A stretch of DNA of 41,825 nucleotides from an uncultured Prevotellaceae bacterium. Lineage in GTDB: Bacteria; Bacteroidota; Bacteroidia; Bacteroidales; Bacteroidaceae. The stretch lies in NCBI GenBank assembly GCA_900318885.1, contig ONMN01000015.1, positions 1 to 41,825 on the forward strand. Reading direction: 5' to 3'. Every line of letters begins with the position of its first letter. Within the stretch, counting starts at the first letter, position 1. Of this stretch, positions 25,469-35,107 are shown piece after piece. Below the pieces are notes generated by a model. That model searched no databases. It was not told the DNA's origin and saw nothing but the letters and a program-made list of their open reading frames with translations. The translations under genes and the position numbers were made by a program.

Positions 25469-26728
25469 TCAAGCCCTATTTGGCTCATTTTCTTTCACTT
25501 TCTTCATTTTTGCTGACCTACTGACACTCAAAATGGCTCCAATATAGGCACAGTTGATAATTGTCGACGTACCACCTTTGGAAATGAGTGGCAACGGCTG
25601 TCCCGTGACTGGAGCCAATCCGACGGCAACCATCATGTTGAAAGTGGCCTGTATGACCAACAACAGTCCGAGACCCATCGCCAGAAATGCCGGAAAATTA
25701 TTCTCACACCGACTGGCAATACGGGCACAACGGTAAAGCAGGACAACATAGAGGAACATAACCGCGAAAGCCCCCACGATTCCCAATTCCTCAATGACGA
25801 TGGCATAGATGAAATCCGAGAAGGCTTGCGACAGGAAATCACGCTCTGTGCTCTTACCGGGTCCCTTACCGATAATACCGCTCGACACAATGGCAATATT
25901 TGCATGAGCCACCTGGGCATCTTTGTCAAGATCGTACTCCTGAGGGGTCGGTTTGGGTTTGCCAAACTTCATGATACGACTTTTCCACGTGTCTGCACGG
26001 TGGAACATCTTTTCCACGAAGTTCTTTTCTTTCTTGGGCTGATTGGCCTGATCAACCTGCTCCGTCTTGGTCAGCGTCTTTTCTTCATCACTGATATCGT
26101 GACCGACCAACATGACCATCGAAACAACCACAACGACAAAAATTATGATGACACCCGCCAGTTTACCCAACTGCTTCAAGGAAACCAGACCGATAAACAT
26201 CATCAGGAAGACAACCGCAAAGAGCATCGCTGCCGTAGAGAGGTTCTCCAAGCCTATCAGCAAACAGGCTGGAAGGGTAATCGAAAGAATCCATTTAAAG
26301 GCTTTTTTGTCTGCCCCGTTCTCACGCTGCATGGCGGCAAGAATCTGCGCTACAGCCAATACAATCGTTCCCTTGGCAATCTCTGAAGGCTGGAACGTGA
26401 AACCAAACAGGTTAATCCAACGTCCGGCATCACCGACCTTCGTTCCTGCCAGCAATACCCAGAGCAGGGTAATTACTGAAATCAGCATCAGGAAGGGTGT
26501 CATCAACTTAAAATACCGACATGGTATATTCAGCGTGAGGATAGCCACCACAACACCTGCCATAATAGTGAAGGCATGATAGGCTATAGGCCCTACGTAG
26601 TTCTGGCTCTTATACGTCAGTCCGCTGGAAGCTGAGAATACTTCCACAACACTGATCATACAGAGGAAGAAGAACACCATCCAGATGACCTTGTCGCCTT
26701 TGAAGAGATTACCTATTCGATTGTTCAT
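25469..26728 (-). CDS. ftsW: SEDS peptidoglycan glycosyltransferase FtsW
   Basis: 419 residues with about 10 membrane helices. As a SEDS glycosyltransferase it polymerises lipid II at the septum together with FtsI. The first helix segment is KVIWMVFFFLCMISVVEVFS. The conserved GKGPGKSTERDFLSQAFSDF and IYAIVIEELGIVG resemble the FtsW/RodA extracellular signature, and GLAPVTGQPLPLISKGGTS is the C-terminal SEDS motif. A hydrophilic, Lys-rich loop (about residues 210-265) in the middle is longer than in E. coli FtsW. Position in dcw favours FtsW over RodA. Confidence 0.94.
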   Translation of the reverse strand: MNNRIGNLFKGDKVIWMVFFFLCMISVVEVFSASSGLTYKSQNYVGPIAYHAFTIMAGVVVAILTLNIPCRYFKLMTPFLMLISVITLLWVLLAGTKVGDAGRWINLFGFTFQPSEIAKGTIVLAVAQILAAMQRENGADKKAFKWILSITLPACLLIGLENLSTAAMLFAVVFLMMFIGLVSLKQLGKLAGVIIIFVVVVVSMVMLVGHDISDEEKTLTKTEQVDQANQPKKEKNFVEKMFHRADTWKSRIMKFGKPKPTPQEYDLDKDAQVAHANIAIVSSGIIGKGPGKSTERDFLSQAFSDFIYAIVIEELGIVGAFAVMFLYVVLLYRCARIASRCENNFPAFLAMGLGLLLVIQATFNMMVAVGLAPVTGQPLPLISKGGTSTIINCAYIGAILSVSRSAKMKKVKENEPNRA

Positions 26729-26742
26729 ATTATTCTTGTATT

Positions 26743-26769
26743 TCTAGAGATTCTAGATCGTCTAGAGAC
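26743..26769. repeat. TCTAGANNN 9-bp tandem repeat between murD and ftsW
   Basis: Three contiguous 9-bp units (TCTAGAGAT, TCTAGATCG, TCTAGAGAC) start at 26743, 26752 and 26761. The murD stop TAG (26764-26762) is formed by the CTAGA of the third unit. Confidence 0.85.
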
Positions 26770-28093
26770 TTCTTGCTAATTCCTTAAACTGTTCACCACG
26801 GTCTTCCATATTCTTGAAGAGGTCGAACGATGCGCAACAGGGTGACAGCAACACCGTCATGCCGGGCTCGGCCATCTCGTAACAAGCTGCCACACAGTCT
26901 TTCATGGAGTGGGTGTCACGAACGGGAATACCCAGTGAGTCGAAGTTATCGTGCAGCTTCTGATTGTCAGCACCCAGATAGACCAGTCCGGCACACTTCT
27001 CCTTCACCAGCGGTATGATCGGCTCGTAGTCGTTGCCTTTATCCTTACCACCGATGATGAGGATAGTCTTGGTCTTCATCGACTCCAGCGCATACCAGCA
27101 GGCGTCGACATTGGTAGCCTTCGAATCGTTGATATACTGGACGCCACGAACGGTGCACACCTTCTCCAAACGGTGCTCCACACCGGGGAAATCACTCAAC
27201 GACTTACGAATATTCTCTTTCTTAATACCTGCAACATCTGAGGCAATACCTGCAGCCAGCGAGTTGTAGATATTATGCTTACCTGTCAGACTCAGCGATT
27301 CCTGTTCCATATTGAACGGCTCGGGCTTCTCTATCTTATACTGGCCCTCCTCGATATAACCAATACTGCCGTTCTCCTTCAGTTCGGAGAAAGGGTATTG
27401 GATAGCCTTGATGTCATACTTCTCCAACTCCCTCTTGATGATAGGGTCATCATTCCAATAGATGAAGGCATCCTGTGGCGTCTGGTTTTGGATGATACGC
27501 ATCTTAGCGTCCACATAGTTCTGCATCTTGAAATCATAGCGGTCCAGATGGTCAGGCGTGATATTGAGCAGAATGGCAACATTGGCACGGAAATCGTACA
27601 TATTATCGAGTTGGAAAGAGGACAACTCAATGATGTAATACTCATGTGGATCCTCAGCAACCTGCAGGGCCAGCGAATTACCAATATTACCAGCCAGACC
27701 GGCATCGTAGCCTGCCTCCTTGAAGATATGATAGATAAGACTCGTCGTCGTCGTCTTACCATTCGAACCTGTAATACAGATCATCTTCGAATGGGTATAA
27801 CGACCGGCAAACTCAATCTCACTGATGATATGAATGCCTTTCTCCTTGATCTTTACAATCATCGGGGCCGTATCGGGAATACCCGGACTCTTGATGATTT
27901 CGTCGGCATCCAGAATCTTTTCGTCTGTATGGTGACCTTCTTCCCAACATATCTGGTGGTCATCCATCAACTTCTTATACTTATCATTGATCTTCGACAT
28001 GTCGCTGACAAACACGTCGAAACCTTGTTTCTTGGCCAGAACGGCAGCTCCTGCTCCGCTCTCTCCGGCTCCTAATATGACTATCTTACTCAT
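26762..28093 (-). CDS. murD: UDP-N-acetylmuramoylalanine--D-glutamate ligase
   Basis: 443 residues. It adds D-Glu to UDP-MurNAc-L-Ala. The N-terminal KIVILGAGESGAGAAVLAKK is the uracil-binding domain, CITGSNGKTTTTSLI the P-loop, GVEHRLEKV the conserved central motif and INDSKATNVDA the Mur-ligase C-terminal link. LLSPCCASFDLFKNMEDRG is the MurD-specific end. It starts 2 bp after mraY ends, so translation may be coupled. Its TAG stop is inside a TCTAGANNN repeat. Confidence 0.96.
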   Translation of the reverse strand: MSKIVILGAGESGAGAAVLAKKQGFDVFVSDMSKINDKYKKLMDDHQICWEEGHHTDEKILDADEIIKSPGIPDTAPMIVKIKEKGIHIISEIEFAGRYTHSKMICITGSNGKTTTTSLIYHIFKEAGYDAGLAGNIGNSLALQVAEDPHEYYIIELSSFQLDNMYDFRANVAILLNITPDHLDRYDFKMQNYVDAKMRIIQNQTPQDAFIYWNDDPIIKRELEKYDIKAIQYPFSELKENGSIGYIEEGQYKIEKPEPFNMEQESLSLTGKHNIYNSLAAGIASDVAGIKKENIRKSLSDFPGVEHRLEKVCTVRGVQYINDSKATNVDACWYALESMKTKTILIIGGKDKGNDYEPIIPLVKEKCAGLVYLGADNQKLHDNFDSLGIPVRDTHSMKDCVAACYEMAEPGMTVLLSPCCASFDLFKNMEDRGEQFKELARSL

Positions 28094-28095
28094 CT

Positions 28096-29367
28096 TTATC
28101 TAATCTTCAAAGTAATAATCGTTAATGCTGCTAATATAATCGTGGTAATCCAGAAACGAATGGTAATCTTCGACTCATGGAACGGACGGTGGGGCCAGCT
28201 CTTCAAAATATACGTACTAGTCTGGTCCAACTGGGAGTCAAGTTTACGGAAGGTATCGTGGATAGGGGTAGCACGGAATACTCTCACACGCTTTCCCTTA
28301 CGCTTCTGCAGTTTAAACCACTGGGTCTGGATGATGACACTGAGACTTTCAATAAAGAAAATGCCGCAAAGGATGGGAAGCATCAGTTCCTTATGGATAA
28401 TGACAGCACAGACACCGATGATACCACCAATGGTCAACGAGCCCGTATCGCCCATAAATATCTGGGCGGGGAAGGCATTGTACCAAAGGAAACCCACCAT
28501 CGCACCGATGAAGGCAGAAAGGAACACCACCAGTTCCTGTGAACCAGGGATATACATAATATCGAAATAGGCGGCATAGATGATGTGGGACGAGATATAG
28601 GAGAATATCAGCAATGCCGCACCGATAATGGCCGAATTTCCTGCACACATACCGTCCATGCCATCATTCAGGTTTGCTCCGTTCGATACAGCCGTCACAA
28701 CGATAATCGTCATGATGACAAACAATATCCAACCTGCTGCTACCTTATACTCACCCAAGAACGACATAATACTGGAGTAGTTCAGATTATGATTCTTGAT
28801 AAAAGGAATAGTTGTTTGCAGCGACTTCACGGCCTCTGTCTTGTGCTTTACCACTATTTCTTGATTCTGCTTGACCTCAGACACATTCTCACGGACTACA
28901 GCGTCAGGACTGAGCCAGAGTGTCAGACCGACGATGAAACCGATTGACACCTGTCCCACAATCTTATAGATACCTTTAAGACCCTCCTTGTTCTTGCGGA
29001 AAATCTTGATGTAGTCATCCATAAAACCAAGGAATCCAAGCCATACGGTAGTGCCTATCATCAGCAACAGATAGATGTTACGCATACGTCCCAACAGCAG
29101 TACAGGAATCAGAATACTGACAATGATGATGATACCACCCATCGTGGGAACGCCTTTCTTCTCTACACCGAACGGGTCGATACTGGGATCGCGGGCGGTT
29201 TCCGAAATATTGCGACGCTTCATCCACTTGATGAAATACTCACCAAACCACGCTGAGATAACAAGCGACAGAATGAGTGCCAACAGCGAACGGAACGAGA
29301 TATACGACCAGAGGTGCGCACCCGGGATGTCATACTGCTCTAAGAATCTGAAAATATAGTATAGCAT
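28096..29367 (-). CDS. mraY: Phospho-N-acetylmuramoyl-pentapeptide transferase
   Basis: 423 residues from the Met at 29367 (MLYYIFRFLEQY). A longer frame to 29409 would overlap murE, and an AAAGAAAGAG ribosome-binding region fits the 29367 start. MraY moves phospho-MurNAc-pentapeptide to undecaprenyl phosphate, making lipid I. Multiple membrane helices carry GVPTMGGI, the Asp pair in FLGFMDDYIKI, and NLNDGMDGMCAG. FRATPIHDTFRK near the end includes the HHH-equivalent loop. A hydrophilic segment of about 45 residues (near 165-215) enlarges an external loop relative to E. coli. murF, commonly next to mraY, is not here. Confidence 0.95.
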   Translation of the reverse strand: MLYYIFRFLEQYDIPGAHLWSYISFRSLLALILSLVISAWFGEYFIKWMKRRNISETARDPSIDPFGVEKKGVPTMGGIIIIVSILIPVLLLGRMRNIYLLLMIGTTVWLGFLGFMDDYIKIFRKNKEGLKGIYKIVGQVSIGFIVGLTLWLSPDAVVRENVSEVKQNQEIVVKHKTEAVKSLQTTIPFIKNHNLNYSSIMSFLGEYKVAAGWILFVIMTIIVVTAVSNGANLNDGMDGMCAGNSAIIGAALLIFSYISSHIIYAAYFDIMYIPGSQELVVFLSAFIGAMVGFLWYNAFPAQIFMGDTGSLTIGGIIGVCAVIIHKELMLPILCGIFFIESLSVIIQTQWFKLQKRKGKRVRVFRATPIHDTFRKLDSQLDQTSTYILKSWPHRPFHESKITIRFWITTIILAALTIITLKIR

Positions 29368-29395
29368 AACTCTTTCTTTTTTCGTTATTCCGTTA

Positions 29396-30874
29396 TTACG
29401 AGAGACCAAAAATTTCTCTCACAATCTCCCTGTCATCAAAATGATGCTTCACACCCTTGACTTCCTGATAGTCCTCATGACCCTTGCCGGCAATGAGGAT
29501 GACATCACCCTTTTGGGCCAGCATACTGGCCGTACGGATAGCTTCCTTGCGGTCTACAATACTCACTACCTTTTTCATCTGTTTAGCGTCGAGACCTGCC
29601 AACATATCATTGATGATATCCTGAGGTTCTTCAAAACGTGGATTATCAGAAGTGATAATGACCTTGTCACTCTGCTTGACGGCCTCCTGAGCCATCAGCG
29701 GACGCTTGCCCTTGTCGCGATTGCCACCGGCACCACAAACGGTAATGACTTGTCCGCCCTTACCGTCCAGCACCTCATGAATGGCATTGAGCACATTCTC
29801 CAAGGCATCGGGCGTATGGGCATAGTCTACAATAGCGGTCACGCCTTCCTGTGAACGGATAGGTTCCAGTCGACCTGCCACACTCTTTAACGTGCTGAGC
29901 ACCAAGAGGATATCCTCTGGTTTCTTTCCTAACATCACAGCAGCACCATAGACTGCCAACAGGTTGGAAACATTGAACTTTCCAATAAACTGAACACCTA
30001 CTTCGCGACCGTCAATCTCCAGATACATACCTTCGAAATGACACTCGATGATACGGGCACGGAAATCGGCCATCGAACGGGTGCTATAGGTCTTCACCTG
30101 CGCCTTCGTATTCTGAACCATCACACGACCATTCTTGTCGTCGGCATTGGTAATGGCGAAAGCATCCTTTGACAGTCCGTCGAAGAAGGCTTTCTTGGCA
30201 TCACGGTAGTTCTCGAAGGTCTTGTGGTAATCCAGATGATCACGGGTGAGGTTGGTAAAGAGACCACCGGCAAATTTCAGTCCGCCAATACGCTTCTGAG
30301 CAATTGCATGACTGGAACACTCCATAAAGGCATACTCACAGCCTGCCTCCACCATCTTGGCCAACAGTCGGTTGAGTTCGATGGGATCAGGAGTGGTATG
30401 GTCGGCAGGAATTACCTCGTCCTCAATATAGTTGCTGACAGTAGAAAGCAGACCGCACTTGTGACCAAACTTACGGAACATATTATATAATAAGGTGGCA
30501 ATAGTGGTCTTGCCATTGGTTCCTGTCACACCGACCAGCTTCAGCTTCTGCGAAGGCTCACCATAGAAGACGGTGGCAACCTTTCCAACAGCATCTTCCG
30601 TCGAAGCAACCTGCACATAGGTCACACCGCCCGCGTGCTCAGCGGTTCTCCCGCTGAGATTCTCGGGCAAATCCTCACACAGCACAGCCTTCGCTCCCAA
30701 CTCGATAGCCTTGGGAATAAAGCGGTGACCGTCTGTCTGCGTACCTTTCATTGCCACGAAAAGATGACCATTCTCTACCTTGCGGGAGTCAATATTCACC
30801 CCCGTGATGTCCACCTCTGCATCACCCACGATAGCCAGAGGGGTTACATGCTTCAATAGTTCTGTCAGCTTCAT
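29396..30874 (-). CDS. murE: UDP-MurNAc-tripeptide ligase (meso-diaminopimelate adding)
   Basis: 492 residues. It adds the third stem amino acid to UDP-MurNAc-L-Ala-D-Glu. The P-loop is [29 protein letters not shown] is the Mur-ligase motif, and SDNPRFEEP contains the DNPR signature typical of enzymes that select meso-diaminopimelate rather than lysine. The final [10 protein letters not shown] matches the end of the family. The stop lies in an 8-bp direct repeat (CGTTATT copies at 29383 and 29391) within the short murE-mraY gap. Confidence 0.95.
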   Translation of the reverse strand: MKLTELLKHVTPLAIVGDAEVDITGVNIDSRKVENGHLFVAMKGTQTDGHRFIPKAIELGAKAVLCEDLPENLSGRTAEHAGGVTYVQVASTEDAVGKVATVFYGEPSQKLKLVGVTGTNGKTTIATLLYNMFRKFGHKCGLLSTVSNYIEDEVIPADHTTPDPIELNRLLAKMVEAGCEYAFMECSSHAIAQKRIGGLKFAGGLFTNLTRDHLDYHKTFENYRDAKKAFFDGLSKDAFAITNADDKNGRVMVQNTKAQVKTYSTRSMADFRARIIECHFEGMYLEIDGREVGVQFIGKFNVSNLLAVYGAAVMLGKKPEDILLVLSTLKSVAGRLEPIRSQEGVTAIVDYAHTPDALENVLNAIHEVLDGKGGQVITVCGAGGNRDKGKRPLMAQEAVKQSDKVIITSDNPRFEEPQDIINDMLAGLDAKQMKKVVSIVDRKEAIRTASMLAQKGDVILIAGKGHEDYQEVKGVKHHFDDREIVREIFGLS

Positions 30875-30892
30875 ATATACCTTATTATATTA

Positions 30893-33025
30893 TTAATGTA
30901 ACGTCAAAACACATTCCCCACCCTTGACAATTTCCTTGCCGGCAGGATAACTCTGCGACTTCACCTTGCCACGACCTTGTATCTTCACCTTCAGACCTCG
31001 GCTCTCCAACACATAGACGGCATCCTTGGCACCCATGCCTGTCACGTCTGGGGTCACTGTCTCACCATAGACCTTGGCGGGCTGACTGACACGCTTGTTG
31101 ACACCTAACTCACCCAAAATGAAATTGGCCGATGCGGCATCACCATTCTTCACGTCTGGAATGACTACCGAATGCTCATCATGGGCATCGTCCACACTCA
31201 TCTTCAGATGACGTGCCATCACTCCCTCCGCGATATGATGGAACACAACACCACTCATACCACCACCTGAGGCGGGCAGTCCGGACTTCTTGATACAAAC
31301 GATACAGGAGTAGCGGGGGTTGTCGGCAGGGAAATAGCCCGCAAACGAGAGCCAGTATTGTACTATACCACTCTTATAACCTGACTTACCCTGTGAAACT
31401 TGGGCTGTACCAGTCTTACCGGCCACTTTGAACAACGGTGAACCAGCCTTTCGACCCAGTCCCTGACTGACAACATGTTCCAGAATGGTCTGAATAGTCT
31501 TCAGCGCCTCAGGTCTTGCAATGCGCTCCTTGATGACCTCTGGCTCGAACTCCTTGATGGTCTCGCCATTCTTGACGATCTTCTTGACGAAACGCGGCCT
31601 CATCATCTTACCGTTATTGGCAATGGCATTATAGAACGTCACTGTATTGATGGGGGCTATCTGCGTCTCATAGCCTATCGACATCCAAGGCAATGTCGTG
31701 GCATACCAGTTGTCATCATAACGCCCATTCTTCTTGCGCTGCGGCATACGGATAAGGGGAGGACGGTAACCGGGAAGGATATTCTGCAACTTCAGATCCT
31801 GACCGATACCGACTCTGTAAAGGCCTTTGACATAGCGCTCGGCCTCGTTATGGTAGAACTTGTCTATCACATGACTCACACCGATATTCGAACTGACCTC
31901 CAGTGTTCTGGCAACATTGATATCACCATAGCCGCCACGACGCCAGTTGTGGTCTTTCATCTCACGGCCATACATCGGCATGACACCACCTCCAGTATGG
32001 ATGATATAACTGGTATCTCGGGGATTCTCTCCCAACACCTTATCGTCCAACGCAACGAGTATAGAGGCGGTCTTAAACACAGAACCTGGTTCACAACGGT
32101 AACTCATGGCCGAGTTGACAGCTTCGATGTAGTTACCGTTTTCGTTCCTCATCAGATTAACGATAGCCTTCACGTCGCCGGTCTCTACTTCCATGAGGAT
32201 AGCCACGCCTAACTCACCATTGACCTCCGGGCGCTTCAGCATATCCAACAACGAACGCTCTGCCAAGTCCTGCATATTGACATCAATGGTCGTCACGATA
32301 TCACAACCGTCTTCAGGCAGTGTCACAGGGATATTCATATACTTATTCAGCACCTTGCGACGACCTGTAATACCAGGAACACCGCGAAGGACGGAATCGT
32401 TGGAGAGTTCCAAACCATAATAGGCGGAGTCTTTGGCACCATACAGACCACCAATAGTACGCATGGCTAGAGAACCAAACGGACGACGGCGGGAATTGAA
32501 AGCCTCATCATGGAAACCGCTCTTATAACGGGGCATATTAAAGAATGGCAACTGACTGACCTCGACAAAGGTGTTATAGTCGATGCGGCGTTTCCAAATG
32601 GGCCAGTGACGGGCACCAACGGTACCGTTCTTGTTGACCTTATGGCGTCCCTCCTCCAAATCGTGCTTGAACTCTGCCGCAGATTTCGACGGGAAAATCT
32701 TGTTCAGACCATTACAAACAGAATCCAACTTGTCAAGCCACAGCGAGTCGCCTTTCTCAAAGGCTGCTGCCTGGAAGTCCATAAAGATCTTGTATTCCGG
32801 GATAGAAGTAGCCATCAACTGTCCGTCACAGCTGAGGATATTGCCTCGGTTGGGCTTCACGCTGACACTGTCACGCTTCAAGCGGTCGGCAACCTCCGTC
32901 CAATACTGCTTCTTGGCAGTCATGATATAGAGGGCCTTGCCTATGACAGCAAGCCCGATGACTGTCAGCAATACGGCAATCATCATGTATCGGGGCATGA
33001 CCTTATCGTTATCAAACTTACTCAT
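30893..33025 (-). CDS. ftsI: Septal penicillin-binding protein FtsI (PBP3) with PASTA domain
   Basis: 710 residues. A cytoplasmic tail and one membrane helix (about 13-35) lead to a pedestal domain and a transpeptidase domain. The catalytic Ser315 is in GSVFK (315-318), SSN is in LEVSSNIGVSH, and KTGT begins at Lys537. It cross-links septal peptidoglycan. The C-terminal part (about 650-710; VTPDVTGMGAKDAVYVLESR) is a PASTA domain, which E. coli FtsI lacks and which is common in Bacteroidota and Gram-positive homologues. It begins 6 bp after ftsL. Confidence 0.95.
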   Translation of the reverse strand: MSKFDNDKVMPRYMMIAVLLTVIGLAVIGKALYIMTAKKQYWTEVADRLKRDSVSVKPNRGNILSCDGQLMATSIPEYKIFMDFQAAAFEKGDSLWLDKLDSVCNGLNKIFPSKSAAEFKHDLEEGRHKVNKNGTVGARHWPIWKRRIDYNTFVEVSQLPFFNMPRYKSGFHDEAFNSRRRPFGSLAMRTIGGLYGAKDSAYYGLELSNDSVLRGVPGITGRRKVLNKYMNIPVTLPEDGCDIVTTIDVNMQDLAERSLLDMLKRPEVNGELGVAILMEVETGDVKAIVNLMRNENGNYIEAVNSAMSYRCEPGSVFKTASILVALDDKVLGENPRDTSYIIHTGGGVMPMYGREMKDHNWRRGGYGDINVARTLEVSSNIGVSHVIDKFYHNEAERYVKGLYRVGIGQDLKLQNILPGYRPPLIRMPQRKKNGRYDDNWYATTLPWMSIGYETQIAPINTVTFYNAIANNGKMMRPRFVKKIVKNGETIKEFEPEVIKERIARPEALKTIQTILEHVVSQGLGRKAGSPLFKVAGKTGTAQVSQGKSGYKSGIVQYWLSFAGYFPADNPRYSCIVCIKKSGLPASGGGMSGVVFHHIAEGVMARHLKMSVDDAHDEHSVVIPDVKNGDAASANFILGELGVNKRVSQPAKVYGETVTPDVTGMGAKDAVYVLESRGLKVKIQGRGKVKSQSYPAGKEIVKGGECVLTLH

Positions 33026-33031
33026 CTCTTC

Positions 33032-33520
33032 TTATTCTGGCACTTCTATGATGTAGGGCGGCTGGTCGGCTTGATGCAACAGCGAGTCCTGGTTTTGTTT
33101 CAATATATCTAAGACGTGACTCTCACGGCATTTCTCCGTCAATGTACTCGACGAGGAGAGGGCCTTGTATTTGGCGTCTGTCAGTTTCTGCTCGAGCTTG
33201 TCAATGGCAATCATGTCCTGCTGACACTGGTAACGGAAGGCTACATAGACAATAGAGAAGGCTACAATCAACACAAACAGCCATATCTGCGAACGGACTA
33301 CTTCCGTCGTCAGCAGGTCACCACCCAGTATGGTACGCAGGTTCAGCTGGCCGGAAGGTTTCGGATCTTCCTCGCTAGCCGACTCCTTAATCATCTGAAT
33401 CGTCTCCTTCAGTGTTGACTCCTTGGCTTTGCCCTCTTCCTCGGCTTCGGAAACCTTTTCCTCGCTCTGGGGCTCCTCTATCACCAAGGGTACCTCGTCT
33501 TGTTTTTTGTCTTCTGCCAT
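33032..33520 (-). CDS. ftsL: FtsL-like divisome protein
   Basis: 162 residues. The first 55 are acidic and probably disordered (EEPQSEEKVSEAEEEGKAKE). One membrane helix follows (about 79-96, IWLFVLIVAFSIVYVAFR). The C-terminal part is a short periplasmic coiled-coil-like region (AIDKLEQKLTDAKYKALSSS). No strong sequence signature exists for FtsL; the call rests on the bitopic topology, coiled coil and position between rsmH and ftsI. It starts 2 bp after rsmH ends and ends 6 bp before ftsI. Confidence 0.8.
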   Translation of the reverse strand: MAEDKKQDEVPLVIEEPQSEEKVSEAEEEGKAKESTLKETIQMIKESASEEDPKPSGQLNLRTILGGDLLTTEVVRSQIWLFVLIVAFSIVYVAFRYQCQQDMIAIDKLEQKLTDAKYKALSSSSTLTEKCRESHVLDILKQNQDSLLHQADQPPYIIEVPE

Positions 33521-33522
33521 TA

Positions 33523-34434
33523 TTATATTTTCTCTGCTATTCTCAATTTTGCACTTCTACTACGCGGATTACGCTGCTGCTCATCCTCCGTGGGAGTAAT
33601 CATCTTCTCAACCAACCGATAAGGTGACGAGATACGGCCATAAAAGTCCTGCTCAACCTTACCTTCCGCATTGCCGGCCTTCATGACATTCTTGACGATA
33701 CGGTCTTCCAGCGAATGATAGGTAATGATACTCAGTCTTCCACCCTCACGGAGCAGGTCCGTAGCACCTTTAAGCATATCACGTAAGGCATCCATCTCGT
33801 GGTTCACCTCTATACGCAGCGCCTGATACAACTTGGCCATATCTTTCTTCTCACGCTCAGAACGCATCAGGGGCTCAACAGCCTCAGCCAACTGACCCGT
33901 AGTCGTTATCTCATGCTGCCGACGACAATCGCATATCGCTTTGGCGATGCGACGGGCATTCTTCAACTCTCCGTAGAGATAGAACACATCGGCCAACTGC
34001 TCCTCACTATAGTTGTTCAAGATGTCAGCGGCCGTCTGTCCGGCACGTTTGTTCATCCTCATGTCCAACGGAGCGTCAAAGCGGAAAGAGAAACCTCGCG
34101 TCTCGTCGTCGAAATGGTGACTTGACACACCCAAATCTCCTAACAGACCATCAATCTTCTCTACTTCATAGTAGCGCATCCACTGACTGATATATCTAAA
34201 GTTGCTGCGAACGAAGGTAAATCTATCATCATCGACAATATTTTTCTCCGCATCAGCATCCTGGTCGAAGCTATACAGATGGCCTTTCTTACCCAAACGG
34301 GACAGAATCTCTTTCGAATGACCACCACCACCGAAAGTTACATCCACGTAAATGCCGTCGGGCTGGATATCCAGCCCGTCGACGCTCTCTTTTAATAGAA
34401 CAGGAACGTGATATGTCTCTGCGGTCGTTATCAT
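33523..34434 (-). CDS. rsmH: 16S rRNA (cytosine1402-N4)-methyltransferase
   Basis: 303 residues. The SAM-binding motif VDVTFGGGGHSKEIL opens the Rossmann domain; GLLGDLGVSSHHFDD and GFSFRFDAPLDMRMN are typical of RsmH (formerly MraW). SIITYHSLEDRIVKN is the C-terminal signature, and the end NPRSRSAKLRIAEK is conserved. It methylates C1402 of 16S rRNA in the decoding centre. It lies 21 bp after mraZ, as in most dcw clusters. Confidence 0.96.
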   Translation of the reverse strand: MITTAETYHVPVLLKESVDGLDIQPDGIYVDVTFGGGGHSKEILSRLGKKGHLYSFDQDADAEKNIVDDDRFTFVRSNFRYISQWMRYYEVEKIDGLLGDLGVSSHHFDDETRGFSFRFDAPLDMRMNKRAGQTAADILNNYSEEQLADVFYLYGELKNARRIAKAICDCRRQHEITTTGQLAEAVEPLMRSEREKKDMAKLYQALRIEVNHEMDALRDMLKGATDLLREGGRLSIITYHSLEDRIVKNVMKAGNAEGKVEQDFYGRISSPYRLVEKMITPTEDEQQRNPRSRSAKLRIAEKI

Positions 34435-34455
34435 TATTTTCTATCGCTTTCAGGG

Positions 34456-34908
34456 TCATTCTTGCTCTACCATCATCAACTGTTCAAGGGCATTGCCGAA
34501 GTCCTCTGGCTTCATTTGCTGTTCTTCGGCCTTACGACTGCTCCATATCTCAATGGTGTCATCCATGCCGACAAACTTAATGTCCTGGTCTATCTCGGCC
34601 ATACGCAGATAGCGTTTCGGTATCAGGAAACGTCCGTTACCGTCAAGGGTCACCAGTTCTACTTCCGACACAAACTGACGGAATACCTGCTGTTCCTGAC
34701 GGTTCCATCTGTTGAGACGGGCCCTCAACAAATCCATCTGCTCATTCCACACGCTTTCAGGATACAATACCAGACAGGCTTGGAACACATCCTTGCGCAA
34801 CACAAGGCGTTCCTCACCACCAGCCTGCAAAACCTTGCGGAAGGTGGCGGGAAGGAATGCACGTCCCTTCACGTCAATCTTGGCTTCTATATTACCTAAA
34901 AAACGCAT
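34456..34908 (-). CDS. mraZ: Transcriptional regulator MraZ
   Basis: 150 residues from the Met at 34908 (MRFLGNIEAKIDVKGRAFLP). The frame is open to 35052, but that would run through the operator and promoter. Two SpoVT/AbrB-type domains are seen, with DVKGRAFLPATFRK and LDGNGRFLIPKRYL as the two conserved DXXGR-type loops. MraZ forms a ring-shaped oligomer, binds TGGG repeats in front of dcw and represses it. A matching three-repeat site lies upstream (34961-34990). A purine-rich AAAGAGG precedes the start. Confidence 0.95.
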   Translation of the reverse strand: MRFLGNIEAKIDVKGRAFLPATFRKVLQAGGEERLVLRKDVFQACLVLYPESVWNEQMDLLRARLNRWNRQEQQVFRQFVSEVELVTLDGNGRFLIPKRYLRMAEIDQDIKFVGMDDTIEIWSSRKAEEQQMKPEDFGNALEQLMMVEQE

Positions 34909-34948
34909 GCGTACCTCTTTTATATATTTTTTTATACGAGTTTGGCTG

Positions 34949-34956
34949 CAAAGGTA
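34949..34956 (-). promoter_or_regulatory. -7 element of the mraZ/dcw promoter
   Basis: TACCTTTG on the minus strand fits TAnnTTTG and lies 40 bp upstream of the mraZ ATG. The usual -33 TTTG position is taken by the TGGGG repeats of the MraZ site. Confidence 0.65.
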
Positions 34957-34960
34957 ATCA

Positions 34961-34990
34961 TTTTCCCCCACATTCCCCCACTTTTCTCCA
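34961..34990 (-). promoter_or_regulatory. MraZ-binding repeats (operator of the dcw cluster)
   Basis: On the minus strand three 10-bp direct repeats run toward mraZ: TGGAGAAAAG, TGGGGGAATG and TGGGGGAAAA. This matches the known MraZ site, TGGGN repeats separated by 5 bp. The site begins 4 bp upstream of the -7 element, where bound protein would block RNA polymerase. Confidence 0.8.
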
Positions 34991-35025
34991 CTTTTTTTAG
35001 TGAATAAACTATAAAAAGTTACTTT

Positions 35026-35053
35026 ATTGCACATTTTTCTAAAAAAGTGCAAT
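35026..35053. promoter_or_regulatory. Palindrome between the mraZ and glsA-like promoters
   Basis: ATTGCACATTTTT (35026-35038) and AAAAAAGTGCAAT (35041-35053) are inverted repeats of 13 bp with one mismatch and a 2-bp centre. The right arm reaches the -33 region of the plus-strand promoter, whose own TTTG is missing, so it may be an operator. Confidence 0.5.
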
Positions 35054-35073
35054 CATTTTCTAAATAAAATCAC

Positions 35074-35081
35074 TATCTTTG
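35074..35081 (+). promoter_or_regulatory. -7 element of the glsA-like gene promoter
   Basis: TATCTTTG fits TAnnTTTG and lies 26 bp before the ATG at 35108. No TTTG is seen 19-21 bp upstream. Confidence 0.6.
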
Positions 35082-35107
35082 CATCCTGTTAGGGACAATA
35101 TAGAGAA

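Noticed and set aside
26743-26769. TCTAGA tracts as a CRISPR array or IS end
   Set aside because: Units are only 9 bp with no spacers of CRISPR length, no cas genes are present, and there are no paired terminal repeats or transposase.
28096-29409. Longer mraY start at 29409
   Set aside because: It overlaps murE and adds 14 residues ([14 protein letters not shown]) unlike MraY N-termini; the 29367 start has a good ribosome-binding region and a typical first helix.
19271-34908. Absence of murF and ddl from the dcw cluster as a loss
   Set aside because: As far as I know this order without murF and ddl is common in Bacteroidales, where these genes lie elsewhere; it is not evidence of an altered pathway.
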